NCBI GenBank assembly: GCA_002328415.1
Contig: DCXL01000004.1
Location: forward strand, 1,081,364-1,145,363
Source: Micavibrio sp. UBA2137
Lineage (GTDB): Bacteria; Pseudomonadota; Alphaproteobacteria; Micavibrionales; Micavibrionaceae
Reading direction: 5' to 3'
DNA: 64,000 nucleotides
The position numbers and the translations under genes are program-made. The notes under the pieces were generated by a model. It saw nothing but the letters and a program-made list of their open reading frames with translations. It ran no database searches and was not told the origin of the DNA. Shown here piece by piece: positions 45,026 through 54,529 of the stretch. Numbering within the stretch: the first letter of the stretch is position 1; every line of letters starts with the position of its first letter.

Positions 45026-46141
45026 ATGACTGTCCAATTTTTACTTCCCAAATGGTTTGATTTGCATGTGCATCTCCGCCAGGGAAGTAATATGGTACAT
45101 TACGTTCAAGCACAAATTGAGATGGCCTGTGCTGGTGTTCTCGCCATGCCAAATACGCTCCCGCCAACTGCCAAGATTTTGCAACAAGATGATTTGCCTT
45201 ATTGGAGCTTGGAAGAATATCGCCAGATGCTTTTAGACGCAGGTGCGGATGCCTTTGAACAATTAATTGTGCCCCTTTATTTAACAAAGGACACAACACC
45301 AAACATGATTGAACAGGGCGCGCAATCGGGTTTATTGCAGGCTTGTAAATACTACCCGCCGCACGGGACCACCAACTCTGATCATGGGCGACCTTTGGCA
45401 AACTTCATGGAAAATGGTGTATTTCAAGCAATGGAGGAATATGGGATTGTTTTATGTATTCACGGCGAAAAGCATGGCCTAAAAGGTCCGGATTATTTTG
45501 ACTCCGAGATCAATGCCGAACGGAGTTTCTACGAAGAAGATATGGTCAAGCTGGCTGTGCGTTTTCCAAAGCTTAAAATTGTTGCTGAGCACATGACAAC
45601 GAAAGAGGCTGTCGCCTTTGTCAAAAAGGGTGGCAACAATATAGCGGGCAGCATCACGCCCCAACATTTGTTGTATACGGTGGGTAATCTTGTGCAGGGC
45701 TTGCGCTATCATCTTTATTGCCTGCCCCTTGTTAAATTTAATGCCGATTTGGAAGCACTAAGACAGGCCGTCACTGACCCCAAAAATACAAAATTCTTTG
45801 CAGGCACAGACAGTGCGCCCCATACCAAAAAGGCAACTGAGTGCGGGTGTGCCGCTGGGTGTTTCACAGGTGGCGTTGCGCCCCAACTTTATGCTGAGGC
45901 CTTTGAGGAGGACGGATGTGATTTAGGCGCACCCGAAAATCAAGAAATCTTCAAACGTTTTTTATGCACCAATGGGCCAAATTTTTACGGATTTAAGCCA
46001 TCTGAAAAAACGTTCATGCTGTCAAAAACACCAGACGTTGCCAAACCTCTCAAAATGGATAATGGCGAGACCGTAACGCCTTTACCCGTGGGACTAGAGC
46101 GCCCAGAATTGGCGTGGAGTATCACGGACATTCAATCATGA
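45026..46141 (+). CDS. pyrC: Dihydroorotase (class II type)
   Basis: Pyrimidine synthesis, third step. 371 residues. Metal site 'DLHVHLRQG' (two His), carbamylated Lys in 'QACKYYPPHGTT', 'IHGEKHG' and 'AEHMTTKEA' then Asp in 'AGTDSAPHTKKATE'. Class II (short, PyrC) matches. Starts 2 nt after the cytochrome gene and overlaps the DUF2726 gene by 4 nt (ATGA). Confidence 0.95.
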   Translation: MTVQFLLPKWFDLHVHLRQGSNMVHYVQAQIEMACAGVLAMPNTLPPTAKILQQDDLPYWSLEEYRQMLLDAGADAFEQLIVPLYLTKDTTPNMIEQGAQSGLLQACKYYPPHGTTNSDHGRPLANFMENGVFQAMEEYGIVLCIHGEKHGLKGPDYFDSEINAERSFYEEDMVKLAVRFPKLKIVAEHMTTKEAVAFVKKGGNNIAGSITPQHLLYTVGNLVQGLRYHLYCLPLVKFNADLEALRQAVTDPKNTKFFAGTDSAPHTKKATECGCAAGCFTGGVAPQLYAEAFEEDGCDLGAPENQEIFKRFLCTNGPNFYGFKPSEKTFMLSKTPDVAKPLKMDNGETVTPLPVGLERPELAWSITDIQS

Positions 46142-46617
46142 CACAGGATCAGATTTACCTGATTTTTATATCCTGTATTGCGGCACTTATTTTCGGCGGA
46201 GTAGCCTATCTCTTCTTTCGCCAGAAATATCCTTATTTTGCAAAAGACACACTTTTGACTAAATCGGAACTTCATTTTTATGAAAGCCTGAAACAAGTCA
46301 CTCCTAGCAATGTTGGTATTGCCTTCAAAGTACGGCTTGCTGACCTTATATCATGTGACGATAAAAACTGGGGGCGAGGGTATGGGCGTCACATTTCCGC
46401 CAAGCATATCGACTTCACACTTTATGATATTCACACAACGCAAATTCTTGCCTGTATTGAGCTGGACGACAGAAGTCACGATCGACCCGACCGAAAAAGG
46501 CGGGATAAATTCATTAATAACGCCTTTCTTGCAACCGAGTTGGCGTTAATCAGGGTGCATACGCAGAAGCACTATAACCTTGCAGCCCTCAAAAAAGATT
46601 TGTTCACGGTTTTATAA
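46138..46617 (+). CDS. DUF2726-domain membrane protein
   Basis: 159 residues from ATG 46138. One N-terminal membrane helix (about 5-28), then a soluble domain with 'LTKSELHFYESLKQ', 'FTLYDIHTTQILACIELDDRSHDRPDRKRRDKFINNAF' (two Asp and the DDRSH piece) and 'LIRVHTQKHYNLAALKKDL', matching DUF2726, a restriction-endonuclease-like fold. Whether it is a nuclease is untested. Coupled to pyrC by ATGA. Confidence 0.85.
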   Translation: MTQDQIYLIFISCIAALIFGGVAYLFFRQKYPYFAKDTLLTKSELHFYESLKQVTPSNVGIAFKVRLADLISCDDKNWGRGYGRHISAKHIDFTLYDIHTTQILACIELDDRSHDRPDRKRRDKFINNAFLATELALIRVHTQKHYNLAALKKDLFTVL

Positions 46618-46657
46618 ATCGCTAATGTCCTCTTTTCGAACCTAAAAGGAAGCGCTC

Positions 46658-47935
46658 ATGATTGGCTTTAACAGAGATGAAAAAGGTACGCTTTTTTGCG
46701 ATGATGTTGATTTGAATGACATCGCTAAAGAATATGGCACACCCACTTACGTTTATTCTGCCTCACATATTGCGGGGCAATATAAAAAACTAGAAGGTGC
46801 ACTTTCTAAAGAAATGGGTGATAAGGCACTTCCGCTTCTATGCTATGCCTGTAAGGCCAATTCGCATCTGGCTGTTCTCAAGCTTTTGAAAAATCTGGGC
46901 GCTGGACTTGAAGTTGTCTCTGGAGGAGAGTTAGAACGTGGCCTTAAGGCTGGGTTTACCCCTGAAAAAATTGTGATGACAGGGGTTGGTAAACAAGCAC
47001 ACGAGATTGCGCGCGCCATTGAGGTCGGTATCGGCTCTCTCAATATAGAATCCATAGAAGAAATTAGACATGTCGGGATAATCTCACAAGATTTGCAAAA
47101 ACCCGTGAATATTTTATTCCGTGTAAATCCTGACGTCTCTGGCGGTGGTCATGAAAAAATTTCAACGGGGCGCAAACGTGATAAATTTGGTATTTCAATT
47201 GACCGCATTCGCGAGGCATATAAACAAGCGCAACATTATAACACGCTCAATATTAAAGGCCTGTCCATGCATGTGGGCTCACAAATTTTTGAAGTAGGTG
47301 CCTTTGAAAAAGCCTTCAAAAAAATTGCAGAGCTGGTGACTGAGCTGCGAAGTGAAGGACTACCTGTTACAACACTTGATATTGGGGGTGGCTTTCCCAT
47401 TGCCTATGAAGAGGATGATGGCGCACTTGATTTGGACAGCTATGCGCGCTGGGTGCATGAGATCATTAGCCCCCTTGGCGTTGATATTGTTATGGAGCCT
47501 GGTCGCTTTTTTGTTGGAAATGGCGGCATTCTTTTAACGAAGACAATCATGGTGAAGAAAACGCCTGAAGTTGACTTTTTGGTTGTAGACGCGGCCATGA
47601 ATGATTTAATTCGCCCCACACTTTACGAGGCCTATCACGAAATTGCTCCTATTCAACAGGATAAAGAGAAACAAGCAACTCCACATCATATCGTTGGCCC
47701 GGTTTGTGAAACAGGTGACACCTTTGCCAAGGACCGCAATATTCAACCCTGTGCTGAAGGTGAGCTTGTTGCCATCATGTCGGCAGGGGCTTATGGCTTT
47801 GTCATGGCCTCTAATTACAATACACGCGGTCTCCCTGCTCAAGTTATGGTTCAAGGTGAAGAGCACTCACTTATTAAGAAGAGACAATCATTCGAAGACC
47901 TTATTGAAGGGGAAGACATTCCATCGTGGGTTTAG
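46658..47935 (+). CDS. lysA: Diaminopimelate decarboxylase
   Basis: Last step of lysine synthesis, PLP-dependent. 425 residues. 'CYACKANSHLAVLKLLKNLGAG' has the PLP lysine, 'HVGSQIF', 'LDIGGGFPI', 'EPGRFFVGNGGILLTKT', and 'GPVCETGDTFAKDR' with the active-site cysteine. AAGGAAG precedes the ATG. Reading-frame and motifs are complete. Confidence 0.97.
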   Translation: MIGFNRDEKGTLFCDDVDLNDIAKEYGTPTYVYSASHIAGQYKKLEGALSKEMGDKALPLLCYACKANSHLAVLKLLKNLGAGLEVVSGGELERGLKAGFTPEKIVMTGVGKQAHEIARAIEVGIGSLNIESIEEIRHVGIISQDLQKPVNILFRVNPDVSGGGHEKISTGRKRDKFGISIDRIREAYKQAQHYNTLNIKGLSMHVGSQIFEVGAFEKAFKKIAELVTELRSEGLPVTTLDIGGGFPIAYEEDDGALDLDSYARWVHEIISPLGVDIVMEPGRFFVGNGGILLTKTIMVKKTPEVDFLVVDAAMNDLIRPTLYEAYHEIAPIQQDKEKQATPHHIVGPVCETGDTFAKDRNIQPCAEGELVAIMSAGAYGFVMASNYNTRGLPAQVMVQGEEHSLIKKRQSFEDLIEGEDIPSWV

Positions 47936-48045
47936 CCCATGCTTTTTAAAAGGTGATATGCTATTTTAAAAAAAGTGAATTATAGACTGTTCAGAACTGG
48001 GTTTTTATGTGATTCTGTGTGTTCATTTTTTATGACTAGAACAAT

Positions 48046-50274
48046 ATGAAAAAAATTAGTCTAAAAACATTATTTGAGCACCTTAAAGCATCCGTTCCAA
48101 AACGGGCGCCGTCGTCACTTGGGTCAAATAGCTCTGGCACACAGGCCACAATTAAAAAATCACGTAAAAAATTTAATTTTTCTGCCGCGCAACGAACACC
48201 TCCTATTTGGAAAAGTAAAATCAGTTGGCGCATTGCAATTACTGTTTTCTCGACAATTGCGATTTTACAGGCCGCTGTTCTTGTCATTACAGCGCTCAAC
48301 ATTGAAAAAACACGCTATAACGAACTGCATGAATCAACGCGTGCGACAATCATGTCCGCCCTTGATACACAAGCAACAGATGGCGCTGTGCCAATCTCGG
48401 AAGTCTCGGCAAAAAATATCGTTGATAATACGCTGGTTCAGGGGATTGCGATTTATAACAACAATCTGCAGCGCCTTAAGGCTTATGGGGAGTCCACAAT
48501 TCTGACCCCTACGCCAAACGCATCTTACGCGCAGAGGCACAAGGCCGCATCAGGAAAGTTTTTCGAGGCAATTTATACACCAGCACAATTGAATAATCTT
48601 CCCTATTTTGTTGTTGTTCGCACAAATTCAGAATTTATTGAAAAAGGCGTTGTACGCCACATTATGCAAAATATAGTTGCCCTTCTCATGGTATCAGCCT
48701 TTGTAACGGTTGTTTTGATGCTTGCTCTTGGTGTGTGGCTTATCGAGCCTTTGCTTTACCTCAATACAGGCCTACACCGCGCCCTTGCCAACCCCGAAAC
48801 ACCGCCGCCACTATCATCACCTTTTCTGGCTCGAAAAGATGAAATCGGAAGTGTAATGTCCATGGCACAACGCCTTATTAAGCAAAACGCGAAAAATATT
48901 CGCGAGGTCAAGGGGCGTGCCGAAGATCAAATTCACAAAATGGCCTATTTTGATTCCCTTACAGGTCTTCCAAATCGTGTTAATTTTCTGGAAAAATTGA
49001 CGCAATTTACGCAGCGCACAGAGCTCAGCCCCTACAAACAAAATATCCGTTATGCTGTCATCTCGCTAGATTTGGATCATTTTAAAGATATCAATGATTC
49101 CATGGGACACTCCGTTGGTGATGCCATTCTAAAAGCTGTGGGCCAGCGCTTGCGCTCAACTCTTCCTGAAACAGCCGTTGTTGCGCGAAGCGGTGAGGAT
49201 GAATTTTCTGTGGCGATGCCTTTGGTTGGCAATATGAAAACCGCCCGCCAAGTTGGTGAAAAGGTGCAGTCTGTTATTCGTTCTATGCCTATTACTGTTT
49301 TCAATGAAAATTTTCAGGTCAGGTCATCCCTAGGTGTATCAACCTTTCCTGATGATTCTCAAGAGCCGTCACAAGTTCTGAAAAACGCCGATGTGGCTCT
49401 TAACCGCGCCAAGGAAGAAGGCCGCGACAATCTACAGGAATATTCCAAAGATTACGAACGCGTTGTGCAGGCGCGTTTCCAGATGTTGCGCGATCTGAGA
49501 AACGCACTGGATAACGAAGAGCTTCTTTTGCATTTTCAACCCCAATTTGATTTGAAAACAGGGCGTATTATTGGCGCTGAAGCATTATTACGTTGGTTTA
49601 CAGACGATGGGCAATTCATATCACCCGCTGAATTTATTCCCGTTGCCGAACAATCAGGTCTTATTGTTCCCATAGGCGATTGGGTCATGCGAGAGAGCTT
49701 CCGCTTAGCCAAGCAATGCCTTGATATGGGGCACGAAAATATTCGCATTGCGATTAATGTCTCTGGAGCACAATTCCACCAAAGCGATATTGTGGCTTAC
49801 ACCAGCAAGCTTCTCACTGAAACACAACTTCCACCCCATCATATTGAGCTAGAAGTTACAGAAAGCGTGTTCATGGATGACTTAAATCATGCCGTTGACG
49901 TTCTAAAACGCCTGCATGAACTTGGTGTAGAACTTGCCATTGATGATTTTGGAACAGGCTACTCATCCCTGTCCTATCTTCGTCAATTCCCAATCGACCG
50001 CCTCAAAATTGACCAGTCCTTTATCCGCGATGCTCTAAACGATCCGAATGATGCATCCATTACCAAGACGATCATTGCGCTAGGGCGCTCACTTAATTTG
50101 AAAGTTATTGCAGAGGGCGTTGAGACTAAAGACCACGAAATCTTCCTCATTGAACAAGATTGTGATGAGGTTCAGGGTTTCCGTTACTCACGCCCTGTAC
50201 CGGAAGAGGAGTTCCTGAAATTTCTCAATAATTACACGAATGATTTTTCTTACTTTGATAAGGCAACAGCTTGA
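48046..50274 (+). CDS. Membrane-bound cyclic-di-GMP phosphodiesterase (degenerate GGDEF plus EAL)
   Basis: 742 residues. Basic N-terminus, a membrane helix (about 60-90), a periplasmic sensor domain, a second helix (about 210-230) and a HAMP-like linker, then GGDEF (about 290-460) and EAL (about 480-730). The diguanylate-cyclase motif is GEDEF (383-387) instead of GGDEF, and no I-site RxxD is seen, so it should not make c-di-GMP. The EAL domain is complete: EALLRW at 512, 'NVSGAQFH', 'ELEVTESVFM', 'IDDFGTGYSSL', 'LKIDQSFI' and 'AEGVET'. It likely breaks down c-di-GMP, with the degenerate GGDEF maybe sensing GTP (known for some proteins, inference). Confidence 0.92.
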   Translation: MKKISLKTLFEHLKASVPKRAPSSLGSNSSGTQATIKKSRKKFNFSAAQRTPPIWKSKISWRIAITVFSTIAILQAAVLVITALNIEKTRYNELHESTRATIMSALDTQATDGAVPISEVSAKNIVDNTLVQGIAIYNNNLQRLKAYGESTILTPTPNASYAQRHKAASGKFFEAIYTPAQLNNLPYFVVVRTNSEFIEKGVVRHIMQNIVALLMVSAFVTVVLMLALGVWLIEPLLYLNTGLHRALANPETPPPLSSPFLARKDEIGSVMSMAQRLIKQNAKNIREVKGRAEDQIHKMAYFDSLTGLPNRVNFLEKLTQFTQRTELSPYKQNIRYAVISLDLDHFKDINDSMGHSVGDAILKAVGQRLRSTLPETAVVARSGEDEFSVAMPLVGNMKTARQVGEKVQSVIRSMPITVFNENFQVRSSLGVSTFPDDSQEPSQVLKNADVALNRAKEEGRDNLQEYSKDYERVVQARFQMLRDLRNALDNEELLLHFQPQFDLKTGRIIGAEALLRWFTDDGQFISPAEFIPVAEQSGLIVPIGDWVMRESFRLAKQCLDMGHENIRIAINVSGAQFHQSDIVAYTSKLLTETQLPPHHIELEVTESVFMDDLNHAVDVLKRLHELGVELAIDDFGTGYSSLSYLRQFPIDRLKIDQSFIRDALNDPNDASITKTIIALGRSLNLKVIAEGVETKDHEIFLIEQDCDEVQGFRYSRPVPEEEFLKFLNNYTNDFSYFDKATA

Positions 50275-50388
50275 CATCTCTGATGTGAAAGTCATAAAAC
50301 AAGCCTGTCATTTGTCACACACTTAAATATTGGTCAGACATCCATGTTTCGTTCCGCAGACCTTTTTTCATCCAAAACACTTCAGACA

Positions 50389-51102
50389 ATGTTCAAAACA
50401 CCGATGGTGATTGCTATTGATGGCCCTACAGCAAGCGGTAAAGGTACGCTTGCAGCGCGTTTGGCTAAACGTCTTGATTTTGGATATATGGATACAGGCG
50501 CACTTTATCGCGGCGTTGCCAAAACAGCCCTTGACGCAGGATTAGACCCTTCCAAAAAACAAGATGCGGTTAAAGCTGCTAAAATCTTGCTTGAAAAATA
50601 CACGCCTGCCATTCAGGACGACCCTGCCATTCGCAGCGAAGCTGTTTCACGCGGGGCGTCCGAAGTCGCAGCTGTTCCAGAGGTGCGTAACATTTTACAC
50701 GATATTCAAGTTAAATTTGCAAAAGAGGGCTCTGGTGTAAAGCATGAGGCGCGCCTAAATGGCGTGGTTTTAGATGGGCGCGATATTGGAACAGTCATTT
50801 GCCCTGATGCGCATATCAAATTTTTTATAGATGCCAAGGCCGAGGTGCGAGCCGAGCGTCGCGCTAGCCAACTTGAGCAAAAGGGGCAAAAAGTTGATCG
50901 CGCGCAAATTATGAAAGATCTTCAAATTCGTGATGGGCGCGACACCTCACGAAATGTTGCCCCAACCCTTCCCGCCGAAGACGCCTTTATCATTGATACG
51001 TCCTCATTAGATTCTAACGAAGTTCTAGCGCGTGCACTTGACATTGTGCGTGGTTATTTAGTCGGAGCGCGTGCTGCGGCAAAAGCAAAAACTGATGCAT
51101 AA
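50389..51102 (+). CDS. cmk: Cytidylate kinase
   Basis: Phosphorylates CMP/dCMP. 237 residues from ATG 50389. P-loop 'AIDGPTASGKGTLAARLA', 'YMDTGALYRGVAKTA', 'VLDGRDIGTVICPDA' and 'RDGRDTSRNVAPTLPAEDAFIIDTS' are diagnostic. The exact start (50344, 50389 or 50404) is uncertain because none has a good ribosome site. Precedes rpsA, a common arrangement in proteobacteria. Confidence 0.93.
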   Translation: MFKTPMVIAIDGPTASGKGTLAARLAKRLDFGYMDTGALYRGVAKTALDAGLDPSKKQDAVKAAKILLEKYTPAIQDDPAIRSEAVSRGASEVAAVPEVRNILHDIQVKFAKEGSGVKHEARLNGVVLDGRDIGTVICPDAHIKFFIDAKAEVRAERRASQLEQKGQKVDRAQIMKDLQIRDGRDTSRNVAPTLPAEDAFIIDTSSLDSNEVLARALDIVRGYLVGARAAAKAKTDA

Positions 51103-51189
51103 AAGTTAGCTATTTTTGATCTTCATTATTCAATGTGGCTTTTTACTTGATTTCTTAGAAGATTCTTACTAAACCCTCAGGGAACAATC

Positions 51190-51270
51190 ATGCTTACGGT
51201 TGGAGAAATCCAGGTCACCCGGGCGCATGCATTGAATTTATTCCTGAAGGGAAATTACTATTATGGCTAG
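51190..51270 (+). CDS. Candidate 26-codon upstream ORF overlapping the rpsA start
   Basis: ATG 51190 with AGGGA nearby (ctcAGGGAacaatcATG), 26 codons, stop TAG at 51268-51270, which lies 8 nt into rpsA in another frame. Product starts MLTVGEIQVTRAHALN and ends KGNYYYG. Ending on top of the rpsA start is the layout of translational coupling or a leader. It may simply be chance; the ribosome site is its main support. Confidence 0.4.
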   Translation: MLTVGEIQVTRAHALNLFLKGNYYYG

Positions 51271-53041
51271 TGTAGCTAAAAACCTAGAGGATCGCGAAGC
51301 AGACTCCGACTTTGCGAAACTATTAAACGAAAACTTTGGAGATAATAAATCAATTGAGAAAAACGTTGTGAATGGGCAAGTCATTGCCATTGATGACGGT
51401 TTTGCAACAATTGATGTTGGATTGAAATCCGAAGGCCGTGTGCCTTTGCGTGAATTTTCAACACCAGGCCAACCTGCTGAAGTTGCAGTTGGTGACACAG
51501 TTGAAGTCTTTGTTGAAAGAATTGAAGGCCGTGGCGGCTTGACAATTCTCTCACGCGAGAAGGCGCGCCGTGAAGAGGTCTGGGCATCACTTGAAAAATC
51601 TATGGAGAAAAACGACCGCGTCACAGGTGTTATCTTTAACCGTGTTAAAGGTGGTTTCACTGTTGACCTTGGTGGTGCTGTGGCATTCTTGCCTGGTTCA
51701 CAAGTCGATATTCGTCCTATTAAAGACATCTCACCATTGATGGACACACCACAACCATTCCAAATTCTGAAAATGGACCGCGCCCGTGGAAACATTGTTG
51801 TTTCTCGTCGTGCCATTCTTGAAGAAAGCCGCGCGGAAGTCCGCTCCGAGCTTCTTGAGAATATTTCAGAAGGGTCTGTTGTTGAGGGTGTTGTTAAAAA
51901 CATCACAGATTATGGTGCGTTCGTTGATCTTGGTGGCGTTGATGGTTTGCTTCATGTCACAGATATTTCGTGGAAGCGTATCAATCACCCAGAAGATGTT
52001 TTGTCTGTTGGTCAAAACATTGAAGTTCAGGTCATTCGTTTCAATGAAGATACAGGCCGTATCTCATTGGGTATGAAGCAGCTTGAGCATGATCCATGGG
52101 ATGAATTTGAAAAGACTTATCAAGTTGGCAACCAGTTCAAGGGCCGCGTTACAAATGTAACAGATTACGGTGCTTTTATTGAACTAGAAGCTGGTATTGA
52201 AGGTCTTGTTCACGTTACAGAAATGTCATGGACAAAGAAAAACGTTCACCCGAACAAGATTGTATCGACATCCGAAGAGGTTGATGTGCAGGTTTTGGAA
52301 ATTGATTCCGAAAAACGCCGTATCTCTCTTGGTATGAAACAGACACAACCTAATCCTTGGGAAGAAATTTCCCAAAAGTTCAAGGTTGGCGATGTAATCG
52401 AAGGTCCAGTCAATAACATCACTGAATTCGGCATGTTTGTCGGCTTGGGCGATGACATTGATGGCATGGTTCACTTGTCAGATGTTTCTTGGGAAGACCA
52501 ATCAGAAGATGTTCTGAAAGCATATAGCCAAGGCGACAAAGTCAAAGTCAAGGTTCTTGACATTGATCCTGAAAAGGAACGTGTTGCATTGGGTATCAAA
52601 CAGCTAACAGATGATCCTTTGAAAGGCGCTATGAGCGGTATTGCAAAAGGCGCTGTTGTAACTGGAACAGTGACGGATATCAAGGCGACATTCGTTGAAG
52701 TTGAAATCAATGAAAATGTTACTGGTCGTATCAAAAAGACTGAATTGTCACGTGAACGTTCAGAGCAACGCACAGACCGCTTCGCCGTTGGCGAAAAGGT
52801 TGACGCCAAAATCATCTCTGTTGATTCAAAGAAACGCACAGTGGATCTCTCCATCAAGGCGCGTGAAATTGATGAAGACAAGAAGGCTTTGGAAGAATTT
52901 GGTTCAACTGAATCAGGTGCGTCTCTTGGTGACATTCTTGGCGCAGCATTGAAAGAAAAAGGCGATGATAAGGCTGAAGACAAGCCAAAAGCCAAAAAAG
53001 CTGCTCCTAAGAAAAAGGACACGAAGAAAGACGATAAGTAA
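51263..53041 (+). CDS. rpsA: 30S ribosomal protein S1
   Basis: Brings mRNA to the ribosome. 592 residues with repeated S1 (OB-fold) domains: motifs of the type 'GTVTDIKATFVEVEINENVTGRI' repeat about every 85 residues, each with 'V-x-G-x-V' starts and 'D-G-L-L/V-H-V-T' cores ('GVDGLLHVTDISWKRI', 'GIEGLVHVTEMSWTKK', 'DIDGMVHLSDVSWE'). The Lys-rich tail is normal. AAGGGAAATTAC precedes the ATG at 51263. A strong terminator follows. A leader ORF overlaps the start. Confidence 0.98.
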   Translation: MASVAKNLEDREADSDFAKLLNENFGDNKSIEKNVVNGQVIAIDDGFATIDVGLKSEGRVPLREFSTPGQPAEVAVGDTVEVFVERIEGRGGLTILSREKARREEVWASLEKSMEKNDRVTGVIFNRVKGGFTVDLGGAVAFLPGSQVDIRPIKDISPLMDTPQPFQILKMDRARGNIVVSRRAILEESRAEVRSELLENISEGSVVEGVVKNITDYGAFVDLGGVDGLLHVTDISWKRINHPEDVLSVGQNIEVQVIRFNEDTGRISLGMKQLEHDPWDEFEKTYQVGNQFKGRVTNVTDYGAFIELEAGIEGLVHVTEMSWTKKNVHPNKIVSTSEEVDVQVLEIDSEKRRISLGMKQTQPNPWEEISQKFKVGDVIEGPVNNITEFGMFVGLGDDIDGMVHLSDVSWEDQSEDVLKAYSQGDKVKVKVLDIDPEKERVALGIKQLTDDPLKGAMSGIAKGAVVTGTVTDIKATFVEVEINENVTGRIKKTELSRERSEQRTDRFAVGEKVDAKIISVDSKKRTVDLSIKAREIDEDKKALEEFGSTESGASLGDILGAALKEKGDDKAEDKPKAKKAAPKKKDTKKDDK

Positions 53042-53065
53042 GTCCTAGATAAAATATTTATAAGG

Positions 53066-53094
53066 AAGCCACCTGTTATCAGGTGGCTTTTTTA
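53066..53094 (+). terminator. Rho-independent terminator after rpsA
   Basis: AAGCCACCTG pairs perfectly with CAGGTGGCTT (53066-53075 with 53080-53089), 4-nt loop, followed by a T-run. Confidence 0.92.
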
Positions 53095-53145
53095 TTGACT
53101 TCTTTTTAATAATATGTAAAAAAGCGCGCAGAAAAGGACTGTGTT

Positions 53146-54357
53146 ATGCGTTTTATATTTATTTGTTCCGATGAGAGCAAAAATGCCGGGGCAAGAGATT
53201 ATGCAATGAGCATGGCCCACGAACTTCAGGCGCAAGGACTCCCTCCTGCACTTGCGTGCAAAATTGGGAATACGCAACACACACAGCGTGGTTTGAAAGA
53301 TTTCATTTCCGACAACAAGTATTACGCAATACTGCCACTCTATGATGGGGAAAAGATTCTCAGAGAGTTTCCTGAGGATGAAACATGCGTCTTTATTGGT
53401 TTGGGCGAAAATACAATTGACGCTATCTGTGATATTTATGATCGCCTTGAAGGCAGTCCTCATCACTTTGCCTTTGTCTCACATATTCTTGAACCTTCAC
53501 AACGCGAGGTTTTAAGGGCGCGTGAAATCACTGCCTTTACCCCGTCAGATATCAAACGCCATGATATTTCACATGTGCGCATTAGTGCCGTTCCCCATAC
53601 AGCGACAACTCCTATTTTAATGCATCATGCCGCAGAAATGCTAAAACATGGCGATGAGCGCATCGCAGATATGATTAACCTACGTGAAGAATTTGCAATT
53701 GCTGTGCTTAACGCTGGGTTTGATGTTGAAAATGATTTGGGCGAAAGCGTATATGTCCCTTATTCGGAAGAAGAGGCATATGAGCATGGAAGAATCTTAG
53801 GCGGCATGATGCCTAAAAACACCAATCTCATTCTGGCCGATGGTGGTCCGCGTAACCTGCGTGATATTGCCGAAAGTCAACAAACAGGCCTACATTTTTT
53901 GGCAGGTTATTATGAGGCCAACGGAAACAACGAAACAGCTCCAAAGCTTGTTTACGAACGTTATGAGAAAGACCTGCCTTATAATGCTGTTTATGGCGCG
54001 ATGTATCTGGCAAAGGCCAGTGGCTTATCACGTGCCTTCATTTCAAATGCCGAAGGTTATGGCACAATGGATGCCGCCGCTCTGCATATTGATAATTCAA
54101 CACAAATCCTTGGCATGTTTCCCTTCATGGCCAATGCACTGGATACAACGGGGGATTGTCTTGAGAAAATCAAAGAATATAACGCGCTCGGTATCCAGCT
54201 TATGGATGTGCCAGATTACATGAGTAATTATACACCCGTTGATACACATGCAAAAACGCCCATTATTCAGGATGATGCCTCACGCGTCATTATTGATGCT
54301 TACAGACAGCTCGAAGCAGGCGCAAATCCTGCCCCGCAATCACCAGGATTCTCATAA
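53146..54357 (+). CDS. Hypothetical protein, possibly glycosyltransferase-like fold
   Basis: 403 residues, no signal peptide. A Rossmann-like N-terminal half ('RFIFICSDES', alternating beta/alpha, 'FIGLGEN') and a second alpha/beta half with 'LILADGGPRNLRDI'. The two-domain layout recalls GT-B or ELM1-type proteins, a weak impression only. Conserved DNA motifs are absent. AAAGGA precedes the ATG. Neighbours are rpsA and groES and offer no hint. Confidence 0.6.
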   Translation: MRFIFICSDESKNAGARDYAMSMAHELQAQGLPPALACKIGNTQHTQRGLKDFISDNKYYAILPLYDGEKILREFPEDETCVFIGLGENTIDAICDIYDRLEGSPHHFAFVSHILEPSQREVLRAREITAFTPSDIKRHDISHVRISAVPHTATTPILMHHAAEMLKHGDERIADMINLREEFAIAVLNAGFDVENDLGESVYVPYSEEEAYEHGRILGGMMPKNTNLILADGGPRNLRDIAESQQTGLHFLAGYYEANGNNETAPKLVYERYEKDLPYNAVYGAMYLAKASGLSRAFISNAEGYGTMDAAALHIDNSTQILGMFPFMANALDTTGDCLEKIKEYNALGIQLMDVPDYMSNYTPVDTHAKTPIIQDDASRVIIDAYRQLEAGANPAPQSPGFS

Positions 54358-54363
54358 ATTTTA

Positions 54364-54391
54364 CTTGAAAATTATCATCAGACTGCTATAT
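54364..54391 (+). promoter_or_regulatory. Candidate RpoH (sigma32) promoter of groESL
   Basis: CTTG (54364-54367), 17 nt, then GCTATAT (54385-54391), matching the alphaproteobacterial heat-shock pattern CTTG-N17/18-CYTATNT in all but one base. It lies about 140 nt before groES. No complete CIRCE (HrcA) repeat was found; only a single half-site-like TTAGCACTT lies just downstream at 54395-54403. Confidence 0.65.
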
Positions 54392-54529
54392 CCATTAGCA
54401 CTTGGTGGGCATAACGTCATCTGATGCAAGGCCTGCCACGTATTAGGTCAGGGGTTCTTCACTGAGCGGCCGATAAGGCGTTCGAAAAGAGCCTGCTTAT
54501 TAACCCTATTTGGAGGAAAGGATAAACAT

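Noticed and set aside
54395..54403. Half of a CIRCE operator (TTAGCACTT) near groES
   Set aside because: The second, inverted half is missing at the proper distance; HrcA control cannot be supported.
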